A stretch of DNA of 64,000 nt from assembly GCF_009707515.1 (NCBI RefSeq), contig NZ_WLYI01000003.1, forward strand, positions 124,001 through 188,000, written 5' to 3'. Under the pieces are notes generated by a model. It worked only from the letters and a program-made list of their open reading frames with translations, had not been told where the DNA came from and ran no database searches. The stretch comes from Pseudomonas karstica. GTDB lineage: Bacteria; Pseudomonadota; Gammaproteobacteria; Pseudomonadales; Pseudomonadaceae. Shown here one piece after another: positions 49,601 to 57,602 of this stretch. Made by a program: the position numbers and the translations under genes. Positions within the stretch are counted from its first letter, which is position 1; each line of letters begins with the position of its first letter.

Positions 49601-51669
49601 ATGCAACCGGATTCAGGTTTCTCAGGGAAATATTGAGCCCAGAACCAGGAAAAAAGACCGCTGGCACGCAAGAAATAGTCATCAGGCCGTTGGCATTCGA
49701 CAGAAAGACAGACGGCAAGATCGATGTGGTTGAGAGCATGTACCTGATTGAGCCCAAGGATCCCAGTACAGGCCCCCATATTCTTTATCGCCCGCTGATT
49801 GCCGATGCTCCCTTGATGCAATTTCCCTCTCGCGAGGCATTGATGGACGCGATTCAGAAGCCGGGCAAGTTGCAGCAAGATATTTTGGCCTGGTTTCCTG
49901 ACGATACGACTCGAAAGATCTACACAGGCAGCGGCTTTACCCATCCCAACCTGGTTATTTTCGGCTTCAACACCGGAGCCTTTTTTACCAGCTCTGCCCC
50001 GGCCAATCCATTGGCCTCAGAGGGCTTTAAGACAGCCGAAACGTTGCAGCAAAAACTGCAGGACGGCCAGTTGATGAGTTACTTGTACGAATCCAATGCT
50101 CAAAGCCTGTTGACGTTGGCCGACGCACAATCGACCTCCGACGAGGAAAGCCGTTGGGTGTCTCTCAAGGAGGGTGGCTACCTGCTGCTCAACGCGGTAT
50201 TGCCTGCGCTGCGTGGCCCTGGCGCCTCTATCGGGCTGGCGTTGCAGTTTGAAAGTATCTTGAATGACCTTGAGACATTGAGCGGCGATGATAAGAGGAA
50301 GAAAGAAGCAGCCACTGCGGACCTGCTGGTCAACCTTGCCAATTCGCTGGCTCATTTTCACTCTCGGCCACACACCACGTCGCCCAAAACACACTCGACC
50401 GGGCAGCTAACCGAGAGCCGGCTTTTATCGCTGGAGCCCCTGCCAAGACCACCTTCAAGCAATCGGATTCGGCTGGGAGGGCCTATCGCAGACGTCACGC
50501 CTATCGACGGAGATGTCCAGACTTTTGTCGACACTTACAACGGCGCCGAGCGTATCAACATCCTTGCTCACGGCAGTGAGCCTTCGCCTGGTCAACCGGT
50601 AAGCGTTGTAGGGGAAAATTCGGTGAGTTACTCCGCAGAAGATATTAATAACGAGCTCCTCGCGCGCGGAATCGATATCCGAGACTATGCGAATGCGCGG
50701 GCCCTGTTCTGCTATTCCGGGCACGGCGGCTCGCAGTCATTCGCGTCGACTTTGCACTCAATCACCGGCGTACCGGTCAAGGGATATGAAGGGCAGATAA
50801 TTACCGAGATCACCAATGGTGAATTCCCCGACGATGTCTACCAAAAAGCCTTGGAAACCTACACGGCTAAATTCCCTCGCCTTGCCAGAGAGGATATAGG
50901 AGAGCTTGCGGAAATCGATCTGTATGAAAATTATGTCAATAAAGACATTTTAGTCAGCTTGGATAAACAGCATGGCACCCCGGTTGAGGTGAATATCGGA
51001 AGTGTCGAGCACCCCGTTTACACCACGATGAAGGTCGACTACCGGCCTGTCCGCTTCGGCTCTTCCAAAAATCAACCGCCCTCTAAAAAACCGTTTGATG
51101 CCGAGCAAGAGCGCGGACCGGTCGAGACGCCAGAAAGCCTGCCCGCAGAGAAGACAGGCGAGGTGATCAGCGTACCCAAGCCGCAGAAAGTTGAAGTCTT
51201 GATGGGGTACTCCCATACGATTGAAGGTGACAGCTCGGTACTCTCAACGCGTAGCCTGACTGACTGCTCCGCCCTCGCCGTCCTGACAGATTTGAAAGAC
51301 GGTATCTACCAGACGCGAACCTTGATGCACTTGACCGGTAGTAATCTGGATTATGGTTTATTGGATCAGGATGCTTATCAGGTACTGGAGGCCTTGAATG
51401 AATCTTTGAACAAGGGCGGAAAGGTAATATTCGTGGGGGGTGTTGATTCTGATTCCACAGTTGGGATGGGAGTCGTCCTGGGGCAAGAACATGAGGGTAA
51501 AAAGCCGCTTTTGGAGATCCTGAGAAAGCCCGGCGTGGAGACCACGATAGCCAGCTCGGTCGGTGTGGATATCAACGCGGACGGCACATTCAAGTTGATC
51601 GAGGGTACCGGCAAGGGCGTTTTCAATCCGCAAATGATCAGGAGCGTGGTGGGCTTCGCTCAAGATTAA
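46651..51669 (+). CDS. Giant multidomain toxin/effector with CheD-like deamidase C-terminus
   Basis: This 1672-residue protein has no signal peptide or membrane segment. Residues about 118-175 and 328-392 are two copies of a module (FITFARNNHINTEKF / FLEFLDDQKLNPSTV, then SGTLGC / TGELSG, ending in GW or QW with an AAK) that I associate with large Pseudomonas dermonecrotic-toxin-like proteins. Residues 530-1240 are helical and unassigned. Residues about 1288-1400 have NILAHG (H1307) and ALFCYSGHGG (C1354), spaced like the His/Cys of clan CD self-processing toxin proteases. A Pro-rich linker (1470-1510) precedes residues 1515-1660 with T1533, C1539 and H1560, the Thr-x5-Cys...His signature of CheD-fold deamidases. 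The G+C looks lower than in its neighbours, which suggests transfer. Domain calls are inferred from motifs and spacing. Confidence 0.75.
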   Translation: MKINDAFPSARTAHPGLSFEQSLPVTLGDHPSLNPGTQIRSRRNVSNTVVPLEARRTAQTLVEKGDKEMAIQYAAAMADQASRGAVEGDLPICTSVSTIAPYSTFGRRWSRFNQALKEEPFITFARNNHINTEKFRWSPSSGTLGCMINGKLTTFGKYTPGWEQASAAVGTAAKSLTPTPQVAFDYRGVHDAPLALVGNFYGVLPLPRQADRLSLIIDLLTHESFDSLHTRDSRNTQPQWVMQRRDETVHSLAGEIAEHKGQPLPSQAQTPSMRLDEADQRMARQLAKHLINLGQDPRLAELSRSRINILPVEFSTFHYTQESFKKAISSDAFLEFLDDQKLNPSTVYINPQTGELSGATWTENGFVEKSFSANDVTSQWSHLATDVWPAAKDFAGGALHPVSCNYTRFAHLTHVLSFYGERSTGGNLLESLKQGASLLRNGFTALTTPSEPLDERAHALQEKQKAIKQRFAEQAAPSQTIPETPSAKPVAVVDPVAEIARRQFTAEPSLHSVITERLSAAIKEGSIGSVDFDINHISLAEPDADNPGQYKHTPLLEVALTRIVGDESRQFTADSKLFDSRPRTMTPSPPLPLNVNMAAIRLAMLELPVVLNELYDAAVHKYWEQPAFGIPVSGDKGQMHHASDIYTGSRKALLSDLLRENLQQAGLKQPGLDDLQREAVDTVVRYPEESTRATEPDKSKPIVYTLTTGTNTEATPNLLVYRYVVETNREIILLLEPSGKITPYDSWDEFDKGGHLHDKTQLTGNMFDAQAGSIIDQHLGRTLSLSPSPVDQESSIQPKVQLPDWMNKAGDAERFVLRDLTLQLAGFMQRNKGRMYNSGIADIRSFALKQFNDKLPSPRSYTAEDLEVVFKVPVGSLNSGYIERERMSLSDMLLRNLSGLPAGQIEVFYTPGNVRITELEKEGVLKQLVQDLDVGKNYGELLKRELLDNPATKAERLSLFAQQVPIDLQIKALELAIKGESGFDATGFRFLREILSPEPGKKTAGTQEIVIRPLAFDRKTDGKIDVVESMYLIEPKDPSTGPHILYRPLIADAPLMQFPSREALMDAIQKPGKLQQDILAWFPDDTTRKIYTGSGFTHPNLVIFGFNTGAFFTSSAPANPLASEGFKTAETLQQKLQDGQLMSYLYESNAQSLLTLADAQSTSDEESRWVSLKEGGYLLLNAVLPALRGPGASIGLALQFESILNDLETLSGDDKRKKEAATADLLVNLANSLAHFHSRPHTTSPKTHSTGQLTESRLLSLEPLPRPPSSNRIRLGGPIADVTPIDGDVQTFVDTYNGAERINILAHGSEPSPGQPVSVVGENSVSYSAEDINNELLARGIDIRDYANARALFCYSGHGGSQSFASTLHSITGVPVKGYEGQIITEITNGEFPDDVYQKALETYTAKFPRLAREDIGELAEIDLYENYVNKDILVSLDKQHGTPVEVNIGSVEHPVYTTMKVDYRPVRFGSSKNQPPSKKPFDAEQERGPVETPESLPAEKTGEVISVPKPQKVEVLMGYSHTIEGDSSVLSTRSLTDCSALAVLTDLKDGIYQTRTLMHLTGSNLDYGLLDQDAYQVLEALNESLNKGGKVIFVGGVDSDSTVGMGVVLGQEHEGKKPLLEILRKPGVETTIASSVGVDINADGTFKLIEGTGKGVFNPQMIRSVVGFAQD

Positions 51670-51759
51670 CAAGCCCGCCACCTGTAGAGGCTGACTCCGA
51701 CAACTCCTGCCCGGAAGCAGTATTTTTCACCCGTCGTGGCAACACAAAGGAATAGGTGG

Positions 51760-51781
51760 CTGTGGTTTAATCACAGTTTTT
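51760..51781 (+). terminator. Weak terminator-like hairpin after the giant gene
   Basis: CTGTG at 51760-51764 pairs with CACAG at 51772-51776 and is followed by five T. The stem is only five pairs, so termination is uncertain. It precedes the glycosyltransferase start by 27 bases. Confidence 0.35.
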
Positions 51782-51808
51782 GCCCTGCTTTTAAAGGAAC
51801 GTTTGTCG

Positions 51809-53098
51809 ATGAATCAGCCCGCCACTAAAGTCCTGGTTATTGGCTATGTCTGGCCAGAACCCCGCTCCTCGGCGGCCGGTGGGCACATGATGCAAATCTT
51901 GCAAAGCTTTCTGGACCAGGGCTGGGACATTACCTTCAGCAGCCCGGCGACTATTGGCGAGCACAAGGCTGACCTGCCGGCACTGGGCATTCACGAATGC
52001 GCCATCGAGCTCAATAGCAGCAGTTTCGATGATTTTGTCTGTGAACTGGCACCTGATATCGTGCTGTTCGACCGTTTCATGATGGAAGAGCAATTTGGCT
52101 GGCGCGTGGAAAAGTATTGCCCCAATGCCTTGCGCGTGCTGGAAACCTCGGACTTGCAAAGCCTGCGGGACGCCCGTCAGCAGCGCCTCAAGGATTACCT
52201 GAAGCACGACCCGGCTGCCGATGACTTCAGCCCGCTGTTCGCCCCGGCGCTGGACGAAGAGTTCCAACGGATGGCCGATACTGACCTGGCCAAGCGCGAG
52301 ATCGCGGCGATTTACCGCTGTGATATCAGCCTGGTTATCTCTGACGTGGAAATTCGCTTGTTGACCGAGCACTTCAAGGTGCCCTCCACCCTGCTCCACT
52401 GGTGCCCGCTGATGCTCGATCCGCCAACCGCACCGTTTGCTTCTTTTGAAAAGCGTGCGCACTTCTTGAGCATCGGCAACTTTCGCCATGCACCCAATTG
52501 GGATGCGGTGCTATGGATGAAGAACAGCGTCTGGCCGCTGATCCGCCAGCAATTGCCCGGCGCACAACTGCATATCTATGGCGCCTACACTCCGCCCAAG
52601 GCCACCGCACTGCACAATCCGACCCAAGGCTTTCATGTGATGAACTGGGCCGAAGACGCCCTGCAGGTGCTGACAGCGGCACGTATCTGCCTCGCGCCGT
52701 TGCGCTTTGGTGCCGGAATCAAGGGCAAGCTGATGGACGCCATGCTCTGTGGCACACCCAATGTCACCACGCCAATCGGCGCCGAGGGCATGGGTGGCGA
52801 TCACCCCTGGCCCGGTATGATCGAGAACAGTGCCAGTGCCTTGGCGACAGCGGCGGTTGCCTTGTATCAGGATCAGGAACGCTGGACGCAGGCCCAGGAA
52901 GACGGCCGCCGACTGTTGGCGCGCCGTTACGCGCAGGACATACATGGGCCAGCGCTGGTAGAACGTCTGGAACACTGCCGAAGCGAACTGGCCCTGCATC
53001 GACGCACCAACTTCACCGGCAGCATGTTGCGTCATCACCTGCATAAAAGTACCCAGTACATGGCACAGTGGATCGAAGCGAAGAACCGCAACGTTTGA
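51809..53098 (+). CDS. Glycosyltransferase (GT-B fold, GT4-like)
   Basis: This 429-residue protein has an N-terminal Rossmann-like half (KVLVIGYVWPEPRSSAAGG, LAPDIVLFDRFMMEEQ) and a C-terminal donor half (FLSIGNFRHAPNWDAVLWM, LHIYGAY, then LAPLRFGAGIKGKLMDAMLCGTP in short pieces). This is the GT-B fold of family 4 glycosyltransferases. AAAGGAA upstream supports the ATG at 51809; a TTG at 51803 is also in frame. It is flanked by the giant toxin-like gene and mtlR and is not obviously in either unit. Acceptor unknown. Confidence 0.82.
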   Translation: MNQPATKVLVIGYVWPEPRSSAAGGHMMQILQSFLDQGWDITFSSPATIGEHKADLPALGIHECAIELNSSSFDDFVCELAPDIVLFDRFMMEEQFGWRVEKYCPNALRVLETSDLQSLRDARQQRLKDYLKHDPAADDFSPLFAPALDEEFQRMADTDLAKREIAAIYRCDISLVISDVEIRLLTEHFKVPSTLLHWCPLMLDPPTAPFASFEKRAHFLSIGNFRHAPNWDAVLWMKNSVWPLIRQQLPGAQLHIYGAYTPPKATALHNPTQGFHVMNWAEDALQVLTAARICLAPLRFGAGIKGKLMDAMLCGTPNVTTPIGAEGMGGDHPWPGMIENSASALATAAVALYQDQERWTQAQEDGRRLLARRYAQDIHGPALVERLEHCRSELALHRRTNFTGSMLRHHLHKSTQYMAQWIEAKNRNV

Positions 53099-53171
53099 TC
53101 AGCAGATGCTGGCGAGGTGACACGCAAAGGGCGCATTATTCTTTTCGCAACCACCATAAAGCGACTGCAGC

Positions 53172-54077
53172 ATGACCCGAGCAGCGAGAATTACCGATCC
53201 TTCCTACGAGTTGATGGACGATCACAACGGTCTTTCCATCATCTATCGCCAGCACGGCTTTCCGTGCCCCCTGGTGCGCTGGCATTTCCACAAGGAATAC
53301 GAGCTGCACTTGATCGTCGCCAGCTCCGGCAAGGTGTTTATCGGCGACTATATCGGCAACTTCTATCCGCAAAGCCTATTTCTCACCGGCCCTAACCTGC
53401 CCCACAACTGGATAAGCCAGGTGGCGGAAGATGAAGTAGTGCCCAAGCGCGACATGCTGGTGAACTTCACTGATGAGCTGCTGGACGGCGGCAGCCAGAT
53501 TTTCACCGAACTCAAGAGCCTCGCCCCACTGCTGGAGCGGGCGCAATACGGTATCGAGTTTCGGTGCAAACACACCATCGCCCAGGCCATGAACTTGATG
53601 CAGCGCATTGAAGACACCAAAGGCATGGCACGCCTGGGGCACTTTTTCATTCTGCTGGAGGTGCTGGGGGCTTGTGAGGATTACCAGTTGCTGTCCGGCG
53701 GCACCACCGCGCAACTGGCGGATGAGCACAGCATTGACCGCACCAACCGGGCGGTGGACTACATCTTTGCCCACTACGCACGAGAATTACCCCTGGAGGA
53801 AGTCGCCGAACACTTGGGGATGAAACCCACGTATTTCTCTCGGGTGTTCAAACAGGCTACAGGTCGCACCTTTATCGAGTTCGTCAATCGACTGCGGATC
53901 AGCAAGTCCTGCGAATTGCTGGCCGATGGTGACAAGGCAGTGACGGATGTGTGTTTTGAGTCGGGGTTCAACAACATCTCCAACTTCAACCGGCGCTTTC
54001 AGCAGCTCAAGGGCATGACGCCCTCCCATTACCGGCGGTTGGCGGTACAGCGATTGACCGAGCAGAATCTCGCGTAG
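53172..54077 (+). CDS. mtlR: MtlR, AraC-family activator of the mannitol operon
   Basis: This 301-residue regulator has an N-terminal cupin-like sensing domain (FPCPLVRWHFHKEYELHLIV) and a C-terminal double HTH (LPLEEVAEHLGMKPTYFSRVFKQ and AVTDVCFESGFNNISNFNRRF). Position directly upstream of mtlEFGKDYZ, in the same orientation, matches the P. fluorescens mtl locus, where MtlR activates the operon in response to mannitol, sorbitol or arabitol. Confidence 0.92.
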   Translation: MTRAARITDPSYELMDDHNGLSIIYRQHGFPCPLVRWHFHKEYELHLIVASSGKVFIGDYIGNFYPQSLFLTGPNLPHNWISQVAEDEVVPKRDMLVNFTDELLDGGSQIFTELKSLAPLLERAQYGIEFRCKHTIAQAMNLMQRIEDTKGMARLGHFFILLEVLGACEDYQLLSGGTTAQLADEHSIDRTNRAVDYIFAHYARELPLEEVAEHLGMKPTYFSRVFKQATGRTFIEFVNRLRISKSCELLADGDKAVTDVCFESGFNNISNFNRRFQQLKGMTPSHYRRLAVQRLTEQNLA

Positions 54078-54153
54078 CCGCTGCCCCGACGCGAGACTGC
54101 GCTGGTTGTAGCCGCTGTCGAGGAACGAGGCTGCGATGGGCTGCGCAGCAGCT
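54073..54153. repeat. Tandem REP copies at the mtlR 3' end
   Basis: CGTAGCCGCTGCCCCGACGC starts at 54073 and TGTAGCCGCTGTCGAGGAAC at 54108, each followed by a GAGNCTGCG arm; they are in direct orientation. The first copy overlaps the last bases of mtlR, whose TAG stop (54075-54077) lies in the GTAGCC of the repeat. They lie between the regulator and mtlE. Confidence 0.75.
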
Positions 54154-54315
54154 CCAACACCCCCAGTGCAAAAAAGTATCAGTCCCAGTGCTCCCAAGGA
54201 TTTGTCACCGCGCCATTTGAAGGCTGTAATCAACGCACACTCTCCCAGCTGTCATGGGAGACACAACAACAATAACTGTCCTTCTGTTGCCCCTGGCGCA
54301 GAAATGGAGTGCGCG

Positions 54316-55638
54316 ATGAAGTTCACAGCAAAAGCACTGCTTGCCTCTACTTGCATAACTGCATGCATGACCCTCAGCACCGTCAGTCTTGGCGCGCAAA
54401 CCCTGACCATTGCCACTGTCAACAACAGCGATATGATTCGTATGCAAAAGCTGTCGAAAACCTTCGAAGCCGAGCATCCGGACATCAAGCTGAACTGGGT
54501 GGTTCTCGAAGAAAACGTCCTGCGCCAACGTTTGACCACCGACATCGCCACCCAGGGTGGACAGTTCGATGTATTGACCATTGGCATGTACGAAGCCGCA
54601 CTGTGGGGCGCCAAAGGTTGGCTGGAACCCATGAAGGACCTGCCTGCGTCCTACGACTTGGACGATGTTTTCCCTTCCGTGCGCGACGGCCTTTCAGTCA
54701 AGGGATCGCTGTATGCCCTGCCGTTCTACGCCGAAAGTTCCATCACCTACTACCGCGCCGACCTGTTCAAGGACGCAGGGCTGACAATGCCCGAACATCC
54801 TACCTGGACGCAGATTGGCGAGTTCGCCGAAAAGCTCACAAACCGCGACAAGGAACAATATGGCCTGTGCCTGCGAGGCAAGGCCGGTTGGGGTGAGAAC
54901 ATGGCGCTGGTCACCACTCTGGCCAACGGCTATGGGGCACGCTGGTTCGATGAAAAATGGCAGCCTGAATTCAACGGCCCCGAATGGAAGGATGCGCTGA
55001 ACTTCTACGTCGACAATATGAAGAAATCAGGCCCGCCGGGAGCCTCCAGTAACGGTTTCAACGAAAACCTGGCGCTGTTCAACAGCGGCAAGTGCGCAAT
55101 TTGGGTCGATGCCAGCGTCGCCGGCTCATTTGTCACCGACAAGTCCCAGAGCAAGGTCTCCGAGCATGTCGGCTTTGCCTTTGCCCCCCACGAGAAAACG
55201 GACAAAGGTACCTCATGGCTGTACTCCTGGTCCCTGGCCATCCCGACCAGTTCCAAGGCCAAGGATGCTGCCAAAGAGTTCAGCGCCTGGGCCACGTCCA
55301 AGCAATACAGTGCCCTGGTCGCCAAGACCGACGGCGTCGCCAACGTACCGCCTGGCACGCGCAAGTCGACCTATAGCGATGAATACATGAAGGCTGCGCC
55401 GTTCGCCAAGGTAACCCTGGAGTCGCTGAAAGTCGCCGACCCGACCAAGCCAACCCTCAAGCCTGTGCCTTACATCGGCATCCAGTTGGTGACGATTCCT
55501 GAGTTCCAGGCAATTGGCACCCAGGTGGGCAAGTTCTTCGCTGGCGCACTGACTGGCCAGCAGACTGTGGACCAGGCCTTGACCGCCGCGCAGAACACCA
55601 CTGAGCGTGAAATGAAGCGGGCGGGTTATCCCAAGTAA
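54316..55638 (+). CDS. mtlE: Mannitol/polyol ABC transporter substrate-binding protein MtlE
   Basis: This 440-residue family 1 extracellular solute-binding protein has a signal peptide of about 27 residues (AKALLASTCITACMTLSTVS then LGAQ). The mature part opens with TLTIATVNNSDMIRMQ. FDVLTIGMYEAALWG and AESSITYYRADLFKDAGL are typical of polyol binders. It captures mannitol, sorbitol or arabitol in the periplasm for MtlFGK. The ATG at 54316 has GGAG six bases upstream, so the longer open frame from 54136 is not used. Confidence 0.93.
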   Translation: MKFTAKALLASTCITACMTLSTVSLGAQTLTIATVNNSDMIRMQKLSKTFEAEHPDIKLNWVVLEENVLRQRLTTDIATQGGQFDVLTIGMYEAALWGAKGWLEPMKDLPASYDLDDVFPSVRDGLSVKGSLYALPFYAESSITYYRADLFKDAGLTMPEHPTWTQIGEFAEKLTNRDKEQYGLCLRGKAGWGENMALVTTLANGYGARWFDEKWQPEFNGPEWKDALNFYVDNMKKSGPPGASSNGFNENLALFNSGKCAIWVDASVAGSFVTDKSQSKVSEHVGFAFAPHEKTDKGTSWLYSWSLAIPTSSKAKDAAKEFSAWATSKQYSALVAKTDGVANVPPGTRKSTYSDEYMKAAPFAKVTLESLKVADPTKPTLKPVPYIGIQLVTIPEFQAIGTQVGKFFAGALTGQQTVDQALTAAQNTTEREMKRAGYPK

Positions 55639-55650
55639 TTTTCGGATACC

Positions 55651-55738
55651 TGTAGCCGCTGCCACCAGGCTGCGATAGACCGCGAAGCGGTCCCCCAGGG
55701 ACCGTATCGCAGCCTCGTACCTGGGCCGCGGCCACAGG
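55651..55738. repeat. REPIN between mtlE and mtlF
   Basis: TGTAGCCGCTGCCACCAGGC at 55651 and the inverse arm CGCAGCCTCGTACCTGGGCC ending near 55738 form a hairpin of about 88 bases. A REPIN between the binding-protein gene and the permease genes could stabilise the upstream mRNA and raise MtlE over MtlFGK, as proposed for REP elements in other transporter operons. Confidence 0.8.
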
Positions 55739-55782
55739 GGTTTTGTTGCACCTGCACCTGCCTCTAATCGGTCTTGATCACC

Positions 55783-56709
55783 ATGAATACTTCCACTGTC
55801 CAAGTGCAAACCGCTACCCCGGAAAAGGCGCGTAAAAGCCGCCTGATCAACCCCGGCTGGTTCCTCGTCAGTCCCTCGGTGGCCTTGTTGCTGCTGTGGA
55901 TGATCGTACCGCTGGGCATGACGCTGTACTTTTCATTGATCCGCTACAACCTGCTTTACCCTGGCGAAAACCAATTTGTCGGCCTGGAAAACTTCGCCTA
56001 TTTCATCACCGATTCCGGCTTTCTGCCCGGCGCCACTAATACCTTATTGCTGGTGGGCAGCGTATTGCTGATCAGTGTGGTATTGGGCGTGTTGATCAGT
56101 GCCCTGCTGGAGGCCAGTGAGTTCTTCGGTCGAGGCCTGGTGCGGGTGTTGTTGATTTCACCGTTTTTCATCATGCCCACCGTTGGTGCGCTGATCTGGA
56201 AGAACCTGATTTTCCATCCGGTGTCGGGAATTCTCGCCTCGGTGTGGAAACTCTTTGGTGCCCAACCGGTGGACTGGCTGGCCCACTACCCACTGCTGTC
56301 AATCATCATCATTGTGTCGTGGCAATGGTTACCTTTTGCGATCCTGATCCTGATGACCGCCATGCAGTCCCTGGACCAGGAGCAGAAAGAAGCCGCTCGT
56401 CTGGATGGTGCCGGCGCCATTGCGATCTTCTGGCACCTGACCCTGCCCCACCTGGCGCGCCCCATCGCCGTGGTGGTGATGATCGAGACCATTTTCCTGC
56501 TCTCGGTGTTCGCCGAAATCTTCACCACGACCAACGGTGGCCCCGGCTACGCCTCGACCAACCTCGCCTACCTGATCTACAACCAGGCGCTGGTGCAGTT
56601 CGATGTGGGCATGGCCTCGGCCGGCGGCTTGATCGCCGTGGTCATCGCCAATATCGCGGCGATCATTCTGGTACGAATGCTCGGCAAAAACCTGACTGAC
56701 AAGCCTTGA
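55783..56709 (+). CDS. mtlF: Mannitol ABC transporter permease MtlF
   Basis: This 308-residue inner-membrane permease has six hydrophobic helices and the binding-protein-dependent EAA loop EAARLDGAGAIAIFWHLTLP near residue 205. It pairs with MtlG. I choose the ATG at 55783 (MNTSTVQV); an in-frame TTG at 55774 is possible. The gene sits ten bases before mtlG. Confidence 0.92.
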   Translation: MNTSTVQVQTATPEKARKSRLINPGWFLVSPSVALLLLWMIVPLGMTLYFSLIRYNLLYPGENQFVGLENFAYFITDSGFLPGATNTLLLVGSVLLISVVLGVLISALLEASEFFGRGLVRVLLISPFFIMPTVGALIWKNLIFHPVSGILASVWKLFGAQPVDWLAHYPLLSIIIIVSWQWLPFAILILMTAMQSLDQEQKEAARLDGAGAIAIFWHLTLPHLARPIAVVVMIETIFLLSVFAEIFTTTNGGPGYASTNLAYLIYNQALVQFDVGMASAGGLIAVVIANIAAIILVRMLGKNLTDKP

Positions 56710-56719
56710 GGGCCGCGCC

Positions 56720-57550
56720 ATGACACTTCAACAATCTCGCCGCCTGCAAAGCCTGTTGCTCGGCACCCTGGCCTGGGCCATCGCGATCCTGATTTTCTTC
56801 CCGATCTTCTGGATGGTGCTGACCAGTTTCAAGACCGAAATCGACGCGTTTGCCACCCCGCCGCAGTTCATCTTCACGCCGACGCTGGAGAACTACCTGC
56901 ACATCAACGAGCGCAGCAACTACTTCAGCTACGCCTGGAACTCGGTGCTGATTTCCTTCAGCGCCACCGCCTTGTGCCTGCTGATCTCGGTACCGGCGGC
57001 CTACTCCATGGCCTTCTACGAAACCAAGCGCACCAAGGGCACCTTGTTGTGGATGCTGTCGACCAAGATGCTGCCACCCGTGGGCGTGCTGATGCCGATC
57101 TACCTGCTGGCCAAGAGCTTTGGCCTGCTGGATACGCGGATCGCGCTGATCATCATCTATACCCTGATCAACCTGCCGATCGTGGTCTGGATGGTTTACA
57201 CCTACTTCAAGGACATCCCCAAGGACATCCTGGAGGCCGCCCGCCTGGACGGTGCCACGCTGTGGCAGGAAATGGTCCGGGTGCTGCTGCCGATTGCCAA
57301 AGGTGGCCTGGCCTCCACCGTATTGCTGTCATTGATTTTGTGCTGGAACGAGGCGTTCTGGTCGCTGAACCTGACCTCATCCAACGCCGCGCCGTTGACC
57401 GCGTTGATCGCTTCCTACTCTAGCCCCGAAGGTTTGTTCTGGGCCAAGTTGTCCGCCGTGTCGACCCTGGCCTGTGCGCCCATCCTGATCTTTGGCTGGA
57501 TCAGCCAGAAGCAGTTGGTCCGCGGTTTGTCCTTCGGCGCTGTGAAGTAA
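56720..57550 (+). CDS. mtlG: Mannitol ABC transporter permease MtlG
   Basis: This 276-residue permease has six hydrophobic helices and the EAA loop EAARLDGATLWQEMVRVLLP near residue 173. The N-terminal FFPIFWMVLTSFKTE is typical of the MalG-type partner in sugar ABC importers. It forms the membrane channel with MtlF and docks on MtlK. Confidence 0.93.
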   Translation: MTLQQSRRLQSLLLGTLAWAIAILIFFPIFWMVLTSFKTEIDAFATPPQFIFTPTLENYLHINERSNYFSYAWNSVLISFSATALCLLISVPAAYSMAFYETKRTKGTLLWMLSTKMLPPVGVLMPIYLLAKSFGLLDTRIALIIIYTLINLPIVVWMVYTYFKDIPKDILEAARLDGATLWQEMVRVLLPIAKGGLASTVLLSLILCWNEAFWSLNLTSSNAAPLTALIASYSSPEGLFWAKLSAVSTLACAPILIFGWISQKQLVRGLSFGAVK

Positions 57551-57602
57551 GGGCCCTTACCCAACTTCTGGCTCTTTATAAAAAATTGTATGGAGGCCCA
57601 TC

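Noticed and set aside
46651..51669. RTX, Rhs/YD-repeat or Tc-type toxin
   Set aside because: No GGxGxDxxx nonapeptides, no YD repeats and no Rhs core are visible. The two N-terminal modules and the C-terminal motifs point elsewhere.
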